Origin: Rostratula benghalensis
Lineage: Eukaryota > Chordata > Aves > Charadriiformes > Rostratulidae
NCBI GenBank assembly: GCA_013399305.1
Contig: VXAI01000046.1
Coordinates: 535,545 to 599,544, forward strand
Length of the DNA: 64,000 nucleotides
Direction: 5' to 3'
In this document: positions 1-14,400 of the stretch, piece after piece
Position numbering within the stretch: position 1 is the stretch's first letter
Layout of the letters: every line of letters starts with the position of its first letter
Notes under the pieces: model-generated
What the model was told of the DNA's origin: nothing
Database searches by the model: none
The model's input: the letters and a program-made list of their open reading frames with translations, nothing else
Translations under genes and position numbers: made by a program

Positions 1-3000
1 TACATCAGTTAAGAGCTAGTTTTGACCTTGCTTATTTGTTACTGCTGCTGTCTTAGATGTAGCTGAAATTTGATATGGCCATTACTTGGTTATTGTATGC
101 TTGACCATTTTGCTGAAGACAGAATAATTTGCATAACTGCTTATATGCTTTGATAAAAAAAATCTTATTCTACATCTTATTAATTAATGGCAGTATCCTG
201 AACGCTACCAAGAGGTACAATTTTTTATTCCACTTTAGCCTAACTCAGAGACACTATCAGATTTCAAACTATGTCACATAGCAACTAAGTGATAATTAAA
301 GGAAAAGAAAAAACAACAGTTGCGAGGACCACACTTAGCTAAAACTCAGCACTTTCGCATAGGCTTGAGTTACATCAATTCTACACTTTAATCACAGAGC
401 AATGTTTTTTTTAAAAAAATACTGACAGCACTTGGTAAAATGAAGCTGAAGGTGTACATTTTAGACCTAATGCTTAATCTATTATTCCATTTCTTGGAGT
501 TACCCTCCAAGATAAAGATTTTTTCCGTGATAGAATGTGCAATATACTGGGACGCTGCTAGTGAGTCCGCAGACTTTTCCAAAGCTGGCAGAAAGAGCTA
601 TTAGTGGTACTCCAACAGGTGCTTGGTGCTTTCCCCTTCCTACCTTTCCTCAGCTAAAATCCTGCTATCTGTGGCAGGCTGTGCAGGCAGAATCACTCAG
701 TGATTCTTCCCATCTCTCTGGGGAAGATTGTTAAAAGACAAAAGGAAAAAAGGAGATGGAGATGTTATTCCACAGCTGGAAAAAGTGTCTGGGAAAAGGG
801 AAAAGAAAGCGATAGGCTGGCAGCAGTATGCAGTGCATGACTCAGGTACAAGGAGAGCCTGTTTAGGTTCACCCTCCTCTCTTCTCAGTAGGAACCAGAA
901 AAAACTTTATAGCTGTACCTCTGTGAGCCTCCTCACAAGTCAGGACCTAGAAGATATTACTCTGCTTGTTGATTTGAGTGAGCTTTTTATCTTTACTTTT
1001 CCCATTTAAGAAATCAAAAACTCTCTTCTCTGAAAAATGAAAAAGGATAACAATTTGAGTCCTTCTTTTTAACTGCTTCCAGATGAGGAATCTCAAAATC
1101 AAAACTTGGTTCCCACAGACTGTCAGTCAGACTCATACCAACCCTGAACTATATTAAATAGAAGTTGACTTAACAACTTAAAGGTGGGTTTAAACTAATC
1201 ACAAGCTAAGTCTACAATTATAGATATTATTTTTTAGACTGTTTTCACTTACTATTAAATCAACGCAACATGTTCCATCACCACTTAACTAACAACTTCC
1301 ATGGTCCTGCTACTGACACTAAAAAAGGCATATATTTGAAAGAGCACATGATAGAGTCTGCGGCTTTATCATTCTTTCCATTACCCACCAGATGCAGATA
1401 GAGGATATCATCCTCCAGTAAGTGTTTATCTAAAACCAATCTCTCAAGCATTGCAAGGCTCAGCAATCCCGGCTAGAAAGCCTGCAGCTTACATTTGTTT
1501 TCCATCAACACCTCTAGGGTGTCACTTGTGATGTTCAGAGATTTCTTCAGAAGTCAGACTTGCTGAGCTTGTTATTCTAGAAGAACACAACTGAGGATGC
1601 AGCCTTCATCCCAAACATTGGTTATTCTCAATAGCTGCAAACACATTAGCTAGTTCAGATCACAGAAACCATCCAAGTATGATTACAAGTAGCTACATGT
1701 TGCCTAATTTACGCTCTAAGAAAGTCAGCTAAGTATTTCTCTGTACAAGTATTTCTCTCACCATGCTTATGAAGAGCATGGTGTATTGATTTTAAAAGCA
1801 GAATAATCTTTACCAGGATTGATTCTTTTTTTCCTTTCAGTACAACTTATTTGAGAAGTACGGATTCTGTCACTTGGTTTCCTGATTATCCAAAAATAAC
1901 CTTCTCACCTGTATTTACATAAAGTTGGATATTTATAGGTAGTGTCATGTTCTCGCATAACTCAAAAACATGAACTCAAAAGAAAACTGGCAAAGAGGTA
2001 CTTGAATGAAATCACAAGGCAAAGTTATTACATTAATTAAAACTAAGAAACTAGTTTAGAAAGAAGCTTTCTTAGTGAAATGAAGACATAGAAAGGAATC
2101 TACTAGCTGATCATATGAGCACATGTGAAGCACATACTTAAGTACTTTAATTTAAGTCTACTGCTTTTCATTTTAAGAACATGGATGTCTACTGAAGCTT
2201 GCTGGCCAAGAGGCAAAGTTCTGAGGCAGTACAGCTGGGAAACTCTGTGCTGCAACTGGGCAGTCTCACCAGTCCAATGCCACTGTACAAGGCCTTTCCT
2301 AGACAAACCTGAATGAAATGCTAAATGTCTTTTTTCCTGACAGCTACACATATTCCAGCTCACTGAATTTAAACCCATAACATGGAAGACATTGAAGCCA
2401 CAGATTCAGCCTCTAAAATATTTTTAGACTAATTTCACTTTAAAAATGAGAAAGAATTCAGGCCTCTGCTTCCCAGTTCTCTGCAAGATAAAACTGCTTT
2501 ATCGGCAAGCACCAACATAGGGTGGGGTTTTTGGAGGGCTGTGCTTGTTTTGTATTTTAACCACAAAAGGGGTGTACAAAGTGAGACTAAATTCACAGTC
2601 CCTTGCTTGGCAAGTTATTTGTCAAGATCTATAAATTAGTAGTTATATACAATAGGTAGGGGGTAACTGAAGAATGGTCACAGAGCCCTGAATAAAGCTG
2701 AAAACACTACAGTAAGAACTAAAGAGATTTTTACTTTTTTATTTTTAAATTCAGAACAGACTAAAATGGGTTGTAGTAAGCAACCCTTGCAAAACATCAC
2801 TTAGTTAACTCATGTAAATAATTCACACAAGTCAGAAGCCAACCAGTCAATCCAATTTGATGAGCGCTACTGAAGAAGTTACTGTGTTTAGGAGAGTGTT
2901 TAAGTGTGCGTGGAGCTCAGAGCAGAGCTGGATGCATATAATGGATATGTAATGGTATGTCAACACAGAACAGCAGGCAAGAACGTTCTGGTGAATAAGA

Positions 3001-4460
3001 AAACAAGAGAAGCAAAGTGTCTCCTGGTCACCAAAGGACACTACAAGCGACCAGCATCATTGATCTTTTAATACAGTGGAAGCAACACTTGTGCTTCACC
3101 ATTACTTAGAAGGTATTCAAGTATCTGACTATCATAACGTAAACCTGTAGAGCATTTATGCAGACTGATCTGAAAACATGATATGATAGCCCATTACATT
3201 TTGAAGTACAGTAGAAGCAAGTATTTTTGAGTCCAGATGAACAGGTTATTCCAGTTGCACTGACATAATCACCTAATACTTATGTAATTTTAACCACATA
3301 TTGAGCTAATTTTTAAGATTTTAATACACTGGGCTAAAGGAATATAGATTTCACAGTTGTGACTTGTAAGCACAAGTTAAAACATGGAAAAGCATTTTCA
3401 TTACTGAAGCCCATATTTTTAAACCCTCTACGGCTCTATAGAACAACTAAAGAATATTCAGAAAGTGAATGCTTTAATGTTCACAAGCAAAACCATGTGA
3501 AAGGTCTTTTTATTTGCATGGCTCACAAACAAGTGATGTTGCAAACACTTCCAGTAGCAGTTTTTCTGTTGTAAGAATAATGTATAGACCATATGTTCCA
3601 ACAAACATCTCTGAACTTAAAAACATAAGAGTATTTTTTTTTTTAATAAATTTTTAGGTAAAAATCAAAGTAAAACTGTAACTAAATTGCAAAACATCTG
3701 AGAGAAGTTCTCAATGTACCTTTAATTTAGTAGTAAGCAGGCCTTATCACGTGTTCAAGTACCACCTGAAAACTCAAACTGTTCACTCCAGTTGCGTAGG
3801 CAACTTTCCCAAGCAAGAGTCATCAACTAATCCAGGAGAAAGAGTGGAAGTGGGTGTGGATGGGTGATTAACAGACAAATTAAGAAAAAATTAGAAAGGA
3901 GCTATTAAGAATGCACTAAGTAAAAAGCTGACCGACAGAACAGTTAAACAATCCATAGATTAAGTTCCTTTATTCTTCTGAATGCATCAGGGTCTCAGGC
4001 ATTCACAGATTTGCCTCTAGGTAAGAAGGTATAGATCAGAGAACATCAGATGTCAGACAAGTTTTTCAAGCTCTGTCCTCAAAATGAAATCACTACGAAT
4101 GAAGTATCCAGTATATTTCTGGCACCCTACAGTTCACAGGAATTCAATTTAAGACATTCTACAATTAATGTATCACAAATGTTTATACTGAAAAAACAAA
4201 GAAAACACCTTTCCAACCTCTTTGTGTTGAAAGGGTTGTGTTCAGTAAGTGAGCAAGTGCAAGTACCTATTTTGTGATTATGCCAAAACTGGGTATAAAA
4301 TACAGTGTCGTTTTAGTGATGTCCTAACTTCATTTTCCAAACTACTGACATTACCTTGACATGCAAAAGAAAGTTATGTCATATTAAATTCCTTCACTGC
4401 ATCTCAAACTGGTGCCAAAGGCATTGCTCTTTTATGAATATGCACTTTGGGGCTTTTTCA

Positions 4461-4488
4461 GGGGGTTTAGGGTTTTGGGTTGGTGGGG
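4461..4488 (+). repeat. G-rich tract, candidate G-quadruplex
   Basis: The plus strand reads GGGGGTTTAGGGTTTTGGG followed by TTGGTGGGG. That is four G-runs with loops of 4-5 bases, in ADAM10 intron 2 (template strand). An ambiguous base follows at 4490 and further G-runs continue to about 4512. Confidence 0.65.
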
Positions 4489-6033
4489 TNTGAGGGGTTG
4501 GGTGGGGAGGGAAATGATTTGTGAAGTGGGTTCAAAAGCTACTTTATATCAGGAACTCAGTTAATATTAACACTCTGCATTCATTACCTTTGTACAAAGC
4601 TTCCCTGGACTCAAAGGGCACCTTAAATTAACTCACACTAAAACACTCCATATAAACTGGCAGGTGGAAGAACTATAATGCATAACCAGGATTGATTTAA
4701 AACTTCATATTCCTTCCAGTTGGAAGGATTTTAGAAACAAGCACAATTTGCACCACTGGCAAAGCACTACTGTCAACTCATCTAAATTACGTGTTTTCTG
4801 ATTGAAAAAACTAAGTATCCATAGCTTAGTTTCAGCAATTTTAACTGCCCTATTAAGCTAATGTCTCAGGACTGAACAGAGACTGGTCTGGTTTAATTCA
4901 CTATATCTGCCATAAGAAGTTGTATTTTAGATTACCCAACAACACAAGTTCAGAAAATTTCTGTTCTTAACAGTATATTGTGTAGCATTTAACTTTGAGA
5001 TGAAAGCAGGATTTCTCAATGAGGGCATGTTATACACCCATTTGTAGAACTTCTGGTGTGAAAAAAAGTAGTTTTGGGTTTAATTCAATCATTGCAGCAC
5101 ACATTTTATTATTAAACTGTTATTAGCCCATGGTTAAATGGTCACTTTAACTTGGTATAAATAGATAATATTTAAATTTAGTTGTCATTTTTTCTTTTAA
5201 AAAAACCACTATGCTATGAAATACAGTTCTTAAATCCGAACAGCTACTGAAAAGAACAAATGGCACTTACACAGTCATAAAATACCTGTAGCTGCCAGCT
5301 GTTTTCTGGACAACAAAACTGTACGTTTGATGAATGCTTATCTGGCATGTGTTAGCACTGCCACTTAAAAGCAAAGCATTGTGTGTTCCTGCTCACCACT
5401 TCTGATTATTTCTGCACCTTTTCCTCTTACAGACTTTGCTTATATACTGAATTGAATAACCAGCCATATCATTTTCCTCTCTCATTCACATTCCCCATGA
5501 CCAACAAGTGTTTCCTCTGGCACAAATGGAAAGATTAAGTTTATAAAAGTTCAAATTGGTACCAAAGATACAGTGTAATAACTGTTGTTGTCAAGCTAGC
5601 TTCATGTGCTGTTTCCAGCAGGGAACAGCAGTAAATATTAGGACAGCTTTTCCATTGTTTCCTGGCCACAGAAGACAGCCATTTCATCAAAAGCCAATGG
5701 AAAACACAGGATTATCATTTCAGCACTCATAAGTAGCAGCTGTTCAGTATCTTTATTAAGTTGTGGAGATGCAAGTTGGACAGCTGTATGCCAATAAACC
5801 ACTAACCTGACAAAGCCTCAACTAACCATTTGGTATAGGGCATTCAAAAAAAAAAATAAATCCATTTACAGAATCTCAAATCTCATGTTGACTGAATGCT
5901 TTTAAATACAGGTGACAAAAATTAAAACAGCACTTTAAGAGTATGTGGGCTAAATCTAAATGGTTTAGATCATTTTCCAAAAGCTTCCTACTTTAGCACA
6001 AAATTATCAGAGTATTTGATAGAAAGGTTTCAG

Positions 6034-6054
6034 TGTTGTCACTCAGTGACAACA
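6034..6054. repeat. Perfect 9-bp inverted repeat with 3-base loop
   Basis: TGTTGTCAC-TCA-GTGACAACA forms a perfect 9-bp stem. It lies in ADAM10 intron 2. No terminator or known RNA gene is implied in a vertebrate intron. Confidence 0.85.
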
Positions 6055-8288
6055 TATCTCATTTATACTTATGCACAATAAACTATCTGCAACTACAAAA
6101 AGGCAAGCCTGTTCTACAGTTTCTCAAGCTGCTGTACACCTTCAAAGCTATTAAACAGACTAGATAAAGTAAAACACAGTTGACTTGATCCTTCCTAATT
6201 CATATTTAAAGAAAAATCAAGTCTTTTGTTAGAGCACACTTAGATCACTTAACAGGAATTTGTGGATTAAATTTACAGCCTTCCAACTACCCTCTCTTTG
6301 GCAAGAAGAGATTTGTCACAGGAAACTACCAGAATCCTAAATTATGGACTGGTTTGACCTTATAGTAAGCTTCCATTCAGCCTCCTCAGTTAATGATGAA
6401 TTTGTGCCTCGGAGCATAGGGATTGACAATCAATTCCACATACAAACACCAGCACTCTCCCTCATGAATAATAGGAGCTGCTATCAAAATCTTTATAAAC
6501 CTGTTTGTCTAAGGCCTGGTGTGACTAAGACCCATTAAATTAGAGAGGAAATCTTTTTTAGACCTCATTATTGTAGGTATGGTTAACTCTTACATGATAA
6601 GCATTTACAGCCCACCTTGTTAACATAGACAGAATGCACAGGCTAAGCTAAAAGCTCTATTTTACAGAAGAGTATTATAGGATCTTTCCCAAGGACAAGA
6701 TGAACCCTCTCAAGTGCACTGAGATGTGGACTGCTTCCAGAAAAAGTAGCCTCATCCTCCTTCCCTCACCCCTTCAACTCATACTGATTATTCTTTTTGC
6801 CAAATAATTTTCAGCTGGATCAGTTCCCAGATCTTATTCCTTGCATGGTTTGAAGACTAGGAGTGCCAGCAAAAGGATGATGCTGGGAATGTGCTCAGGA
6901 TAGATCCTCTCCACAGCAGTACAGGCTTTGCTAAACCTAAAAATAAAGCATCAGCCTGCAAATTCAGAATGGCAGCATTAGATTGAAACCAAACTTCACC
7001 GTCTTACAAGCTGGCTGGAGATTTAATTCAAAGGGGAGGGGCTTACAATATAAGGAGACTCTGAAACATTCTACTCTGCAGCCTTGTTTGTTAGAACAAT
7101 TCACTAGCAAAGCCTAGAGATTGCCTATAAAGCTACAGCAGGGGCAGTAGCAATATGACTCTTCTTTAATTAACAAAACTCCCTGGACTGAAAAAAAAAT
7201 ATACCCAAAAATGTGGTTTTAAGGACAGGTCTTAAAATTCAGGATTTGGATTGCAGTTCTGCAGTAGTTACAAGCACAACCCTAATGCTAACCTTTTGGG
7301 AGCTCACAGTGAAATTCAGTGATTACACCACACACCTCCAGTAGCAACACTTCATTCCCTGAAGAAATTACAACCTGGCACAGAAGCAGAACAGGCATTC
7401 ATAAAAGAGTATTCTAAACACAGATTGAGAAGACCTGGTTTTACCTTTGCTCTGTCAAACTTCTTATGCTTCTATGTCTGGCTAGCAATTATTTATCAAG
7501 TTTATTTACTTGAAGTATAACTGAAATAATTAGGAAAGCATCGGCATCATGTTTTCTTCAAAGTCAGTGGTGCTGCAAATCAGGGAGTCAAAAACAAAGA
7601 TACAGACACAAATATTTGAACTTTCTTCCCTTTTTCTTCAGTTACACAAAAAGCAGGCCATTCTAAAGTACAAAGACATCTTCCCAAACAAACCCTACAA
7701 ATTACACCCCAGTTGCTCACACCGAATATCTAACTCTTGTACTGGATCTTACAATCATGTTACATGCAAGGCACAGCAAGTCTCATAACAGCAATTGTTT
7801 TCCCCATGTCAGAAAATTGCTAAATTCCACAGAGCACAGAAAACAGATGACACCACTACACATTAAAGGAACACTTCTTTGGCCTATTTTGTAGTTTCAA
7901 ATGCAATTTGAAAATTTACTTTTTCTCAGTTAAAATCTCCTCAGGGAATTCAGCATTATTTTGGGGAAAAAAAATAAATAAATAAATGCCAAAGCTGCAT
8001 TATAAACTCAGGATCAACTACCATTTTATTTCCCAATGTGATTCCATTGTTTAAGTTTCTAAGTGCATTAATAGTTACCACCAGAAACTTGCTTAAATGA
8101 CTACAAGCAACCATTTCACACTTAGACTGGACATCAGAGCAAATACTTCACAGAAACTTTAAGCACTGCATTTTAGCGTATTCTAGCTAACACTAGTTTG
8201 ATGATTGTATTTCACTATTCACATTTTAGTATAATTAAAACACATTAATAAAATGTTTAAAATAAATACTTTTTAAAATATCACTAAC

Positions 8289-8439
8289 CTTCCATGAGCG
8301 TGAAAATCTAGGCGTAAGAACTGATCTTCATGCAATACTGCTCTTTTGGCACGCTGGTGTTTTTGGTGTAACAAATCCGCATCATAAGACAATCCTTCAT
8401 AATGTCTAATGTACTTATTTAGAGGATTTCCATACTGGC
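8289..8439 (-). CDS. ADAM10: ADAM10 coding exon 2 (start of prodomain)
   Basis: The exon is 151 bases. It has a pyrimidine-rich acceptor (CTTTTTCAG|GCCAG on the minus strand) and a donor AAG|GTTAGT. It encodes [20 protein letters not shown], then [20 protein letters not shown] and LRLDFHAHG, with the first two bases of the next Arg codon at the 3' end. The sequence is near-identical to what I recall of vertebrate ADAM10 residues 20-69. Confidence 0.97.
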
Positions 8440-11400
8440 CTGAAAAAGAGAAAAAAAAAAGGTAAGGTTTAGCATGCCTGAGAAAACATTAACATTACAA
8501 CCAGGTATGACAGATCCGTGGTGCAAAACAGCTGGTGACAAGTACCCAACGTCCACATTATACACATTCTAGCTTTCTCTTTTCTCCCTTTGAGGTTCAT
8601 TCTACTCTGGTCCCACAGACTGAATGCATGCTTGCAATTAGAGTGTATGAGAAAGAGATAATTTCAGTGATTCTGGTTTCAAAGCCAGATTATGTATGAC
8701 CCAAATGATATCACATTTCTTGTACTAAACATTAAAGCCAGCCAAGAATTGAAAACATGAAGTGAGGCATAATGTTTCAAAACTCCAAGGGGTAATTTTA
8801 TGTTTTGATACATAACTTTTACCAGTAGCTAGCATGAAAACATTCACCCTGTTCGAAACAAAACCCTGCAGTATTCTTCTATGCACTTCATACAACATAC
8901 AATCCACTCTTTTCTCTTGTAACTCTGTAGAAGCAACTGTTTCTTAAGAACAAACCAGCTATTCATTACAGAAACTAGTTTGTGTATCAAATCAAAGGTA
9001 AGCACCAACTTGCACAGCATTATTACAGAAAAAATCAAGTTTTCTTTTAAGCATCCTGTGACAGCAACATATTGCCAAAGGCATTTGTAGAAGGAAAGTT
9101 TCACCACTGTCAATACCTAGTTAGAATTTCTACACACGGTCTTCCCTCCATGACCCCTTCAATAAAGCATATTCCAAAACTCTAGAAGGCGTTTTGGTGA
9201 ACTGTGTGTTTTTTTATTTAAGCAAGTTGGCCCTACCTTTTTAGTTCACTAAGATGCAACATGATGACACAAAGAAACTGAGTGCAACAAATGGATTGTT
9301 GTCACCTTACTAGCAGTAACATAATTTTTCACAAAAAGGAAACAGAAATACAAGTAGCTTAAAACCCGCATTGTCTACTGAAAGTTGTGGTATATAAACA
9401 CAGTCTACACTACAAATATGAAACTAAAATACAAAACTTTCAAGTTGCTGTTATTCCAATTCCTAGCTGAATTGGTATTCTTCAAGCATATCCTCATGAA
9501 GGGCATAAGATTTGTTTCTGTATCATAGGAACTGCATTTATTTCACAGTACTTACTACTGTCTTCTGAAGGCTGGGCAATCACAATCAATGGTGCAACAT
9601 TATGCACCAATTTGTGCTTCAAGGATGTACAAACTTTATTGTTTTCCTTTTCTGTTCTGTTACTTTTTTCACTGTATGCTGTCCTTAACTGTGCGTATAC
9701 AGGTGTTTGCCCCATCATTCCTGGCTGCTTACGTAGCTTCAAAGCCATCCTTCCTCAACCTCCTCCTTCAGGAAGGGAACAAATTATTCAGTTTATGCTT
9801 GATTTTTCAAGAACCTGACTTGGGCTATCATTTGTTGTTTGTTTCCCTCCCCCCCGGAATACATATCAAAGTGCGGCATTTGAGGGATCAAATAAAGAGT
9901 CAAACCTCCAATTTTCTCCAGAATTCTTAATTCTGTAAGAAAAAAAAAGTAGGATATCTCATAATCAATTTAACCTCAGAGCAACCTAAATTGTGAGAAT
10001 TCTCAGAGATTTCATGCACTGTTTCTCTTCAGGTATCTATACTGACAAGGTCCAGGAAGGCCCAAAGAGACAAGTGTACCCCAAAGCTTTACTTTTATAC
10101 TTTTTTACATTTATAAAATGTGTGATTTAAACATCATGAGTTCTAATCCAAATAAGACAAACCCAAGGTTTCAGCAGCCAACATGAGGAATTTTAAGGAT
10201 GTTCTCCCTGTCTGATGTTTCTCTAATGACTTCCAACATAATCCCACAAAATTAAGCAGAAATAGTTTATATGGCTCAAGACTTCCATAAACCAAAGATC
10301 AGCCTGAGTCCACCTGTTATATCCAACTGATATACAATACACATTAGCCTGACTACAGCTATACGATTTCCAATTCCTGGTATATGATATGACCCAAAAC
10401 TGTCAATGCTGAAGAAAAAAAGCTTTAAAATTAACTGATAAAAAGCAAAAACTTAGCTCAAGTTTTAATTTGAAAATAAACCTAAATCCAGAATACGATA
10501 CTAATAACTCACTTTAAAAAACTCTATCAAAACTAAGAAGTTAGTATGCTGCAGAACACAAACTCCTGTGCTCCATAATCTCAAGACGATTTAACAAGTT
10601 GAATTATCTTCAACTTCTCTGTGGTAGGAGGCTTCTACTAATGCATTCCCTAAACTTCTATAGCCCATTTTCTCCTCACTATTGCTACACACTCTTTGAA
10701 CAGCTTCAAGTCCCTAGGAAAAAAGGTTATAAAGCATGACATCTTACTGACTTGGCATCTAATCCAGGCCTCATGCTCATGTGGAAAGCAGAGAAACTGC
10801 ACTCAACTGTGTCACAAAGAACAGTTTTTAAGTGCTAACTACTGCGACAAGATAGCAAAAGGCCATTGACATTAAAAAGCCTCTGCTAAGCAAAAAGCAG
10901 AGATCTTAAGCAAAATTCTTTTTTGTGTAACCAAAATGTATACGCTTGCTGTGATCACACAGGGAAAGAATGTTATTTCTTTTCTCTTTCTCTAAAACTT
11001 AAAAAATTCCTTATGTTTTAAGTATTCTCATACTGAGCACTTAACACAAACACTTGCTACTCTCCCCTTGTGCCAAACCAAACCAAATCACCTGGAGTGT
11101 ATGCTATTTCATAGCTTTTCTAGAGAGGGACTTCAGACAGGGTTGAAATCAAGACTTCAAAGTGAATGTTTACTTTCACATTCAGAAGCACATATAACCT
11201 TCACATTGCTATAACGTTCAAAGTCTGCAACTGATACGCAATCTCCTTCTAATAAAACCAGCTACATATCAAAAGTTATTATCTTCTTCACAAAGGTAGT
11301 TTAATAAGTAACTCAACTTCGGTATCACAAGAATTTACAGGATCCTGGTGGCAAAAGTTCATTGAACTGGGAAGAAAACTTCACTGAGGTGCATGAGGCA

Positions 11401-14400
11401 GGTACAACTGCTAGCTCCAGTTTTTCTAAATAGAAGATTCTAATCAAAAAGGAAGGCAACTATCACAGAATCTGGAAGCAGGGCACCCCAAGAAATTGTT
11501 AAAATAGCATGCACACAGGTCTCAGCCTCTGCAATAAACTACTGTCGTTATTTTGTTATCATTGGAAAATCTATCTTTTTAAATAGAGATTGCAAGATGA
11601 AGACCTTTTCAAATAAGGATAAGATCAGGAGGTCTGCAATAAGGAACACTGAACTATGAGCATCAAAATATAGTTTAAGGGAGCTGGTCTACAAACTTCA
11701 TGTATCATGTTGCCATCAGCCAGACATCAAAGACAGCATAATGCCTTTCCAGACAACCTAATAGAGTAAGCCAACAATATACTTCACCTGAACAGTAAGC
11801 TAACAGACAGAAACCCTTCAGGATAGAGATAGCCGAGGGTGACAACAGGATGACTTTTGAACCTGACAGAATGGTCATCTAAAGACTAGCTAAACCAGAT
11901 GTGGTATTTCCTTTAAGAAAAACCCTCCAGGAATGAACTTTTATTTTCATGTATTTAGATTTAAATACAAGGAAGGACTTTAAACAGAACTAGGCAGAGC
12001 ATTTAGATGACTGACAGTCCCTATGAAGATTGTTGTGTATTGAACATCTACAGCCCTTCTGCATCCCTAGGGAGTTGTAAGGAAGCATCTACAGCTGCTG
12101 TTCTGGACAGACACAAATCCCACTGGCCAGATAGTGAGTCCAAGTCATACATTCTCACCTTCGAACCAAAACTATGCAAAGGGTAAAATGTATGACCCAT
12201 GGGATTGTAGCCATGAGCCTCCTGGAGCACCATGAGCAGGTATATAGAACGGTTTGGTGGTCTATGTTAAACAATTTGCTGTTCAGTTCACTCAGCATGG
12301 CTATTTTCCCAGACTACAAAGATTTTCCCTCCCTCCAGATAAAACCTTCCCAATCTGTGAGTGTGAAACAGTACCCACAGCAGAGGAAACAATTAAGCCA
12401 ATTACATACACAGAGGTCCGTGGATTATATGGGATGCACCCAAGAATGCTGAGGGAGCTGGCTGATGCCAATTTGTGGTATGAAGCTTCCCATCACCTTT
12501 CTGAAGAGCTACAGTGGTGGAGGGGGAGCCTGACAACTGGAAGACAAATGTCATCCCCATCAAGGAGGAGGGCCTGGAGATCTACAGGCTGGTCAGACTA
12601 TCCTCAGCATCAAAGGAGATCATAGAAGGAAATCCTTACAGAAGCTAGCTTCATGCACATCAAGAAGGCGGGTAATAAACAGCACCACAAGTTTACCAAC
12701 GTAAACACAAACACCTATTAGGTTGGCATATGCTGTGATAAAAGATAACAACATTTAGCTTCCCATAAGAGGATAAATCAAGCATGCACTGTTCTAAAAG
12801 GCAAAGTTTATATTAAACCGCTCAGATTAAGACTTGCATGACAAAGGCAAATAGTTCAAATATGTTTGTTAGTGGGGTGAAAGCACAGAATACAGCTCAA
12901 TCACAAATTGTTCAGCAGCCAGGCTAACTTAGCAGACAACTTAGCAAGCATCATCACTGATTTGCAGATTTGAAATGCTAGTGTGATACATGTCCTTAAG
13001 GGAATTATAATTAAAATTAAGATAATCAAATCAAGTTATGCTTTTTCCAAGCTGTTTTCAATGTAGAGTTTATTTCTCTTTAAAAATATTCCCTTTAGAT
13101 GGGACACTAAGGAGTGTACCCAGTATTCAGATTTTGCACTTCTGTGCATAATTATATTGGAAGCTAGTAATCCTACCATATACCCCCAACTTCAATTTCA
13201 CTGAAGGCTTTATTCAGACTGTAATGTTTTCTGTCAGCAGAAAGGTAGACCTTGCTGCCCTTTTTCGACCACTCCATTTCTGTTCTTCCCTTGTGCTGGC
13301 ACTAAAATTGATCCAGCTGAAAAATGTACTTTCTCATCTGGTCAGATTAGTTATTGGTGAAAGAAGAATGCGTAGCCAAAAAGTCAAGTCAGGATCATTT
13401 CCCTTCACTGAAAACTTGTATTTAGGACACAGTTACACAGTACAGCACAACCAGCGTAAGCAGTATATAGATGTCTGCTTCTTGCTGTTTGGTCTTTTTA
13501 CCTTCTTCCTCCTCCAAGTCCCAGCTCTTCCTCCCTGCTGGGCTTGTGCCTGCACAATAAACCAATAGAAGTTACATGTCTAGCAGGAAATAATTAATAT
13601 CTTTTGTTTAAATTAACAGGTTGAGTTGGCTCCTTGTGCTATCAAACACAGGAGGCTGTGAAGAAGGAGAGGTTGGGGATGCATGGTTGGGACAAGGCCA
13701 CCAGATAGCAGTAACTCCTAACTCCGCATAATTGAATAACAATACTGCATAACTAATATTTAGATGCTTTTAAAAGCAAAAATAAACTGCAGTCTAAGGC
13801 TTTTGTGCAACAGTATTTCAAAGTTAGTGATTTCTATTTTATTTATTTTTTCCTTTATTTATTCTTTTATTTATTTTTAATTACCATGCAAATTTCTAAA
13901 ACCACCGAGTTGCCTTTACCAAACACCATCTCATCCAGCCATAAAAAACTCTATATTTTTATTTTAAACCCCAGATAGGTACTGAAGGCTGACTGCCATA
14001 TTAAAAAAAGGCTAGTATTCCCCTCAGTTTATAGCAAGGATGAAAACTAAATCACTCAGATGCTGATAGCTCATGAATGTCTTCCCACAACTCCCCCATG
14101 TGTCCAGAAAAAAACAGAATTTCTCCCATACTCAGTGGTAAATAGGTAGCTCAACATCCAGCAGCACAAGACACTAAGATACAAGTTGGAAGTCCTGAAA
14201 AATATAGAAGAGTGTGTTGTACCAGTGGAAACAAACAATTTATCATAGATTTGCTCTGATGTTCAGCTTCTGATCAGCCTTGCCAGAGCATGATCAGGCT
14301 TGTTCAATCCAAGCTTTTTTGGGGTCTCATTAGTTCTGTTTTCCATATTTTCTATCCCACTTTCCCTTTTTTTTTAATGACCCTTGCATAGAAGGATGGG

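Larger units (their letters stand above)
1..8288 (-). other. ADAM10: ADAM10 intron 2 (partial)
   Basis: This is AT-rich non-coding sequence downstream (in gene orientation) of exon 2. I see no sequence resembling ADAM10 exon 3 or any other exon, so the intron is at least 8.3 kb. Frames of 60-90 codons here have no splice context or protein similarity that I recognise. It holds a G-rich tract at 4450-4515 with one ambiguous base at 4490, a perfect 9-bp hairpin at 6034-6054 and an imperfect hairpin near 1761-1785. Confidence 0.85.

Noticed and set aside
1761..1785. CACCATGCT...AGCATGGTG hairpin in ADAM10 intron 2
   Set aside because: It is a 9-bp stem with nothing around it that suggests a function. 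Such stems are expected by chance in 64 kb.
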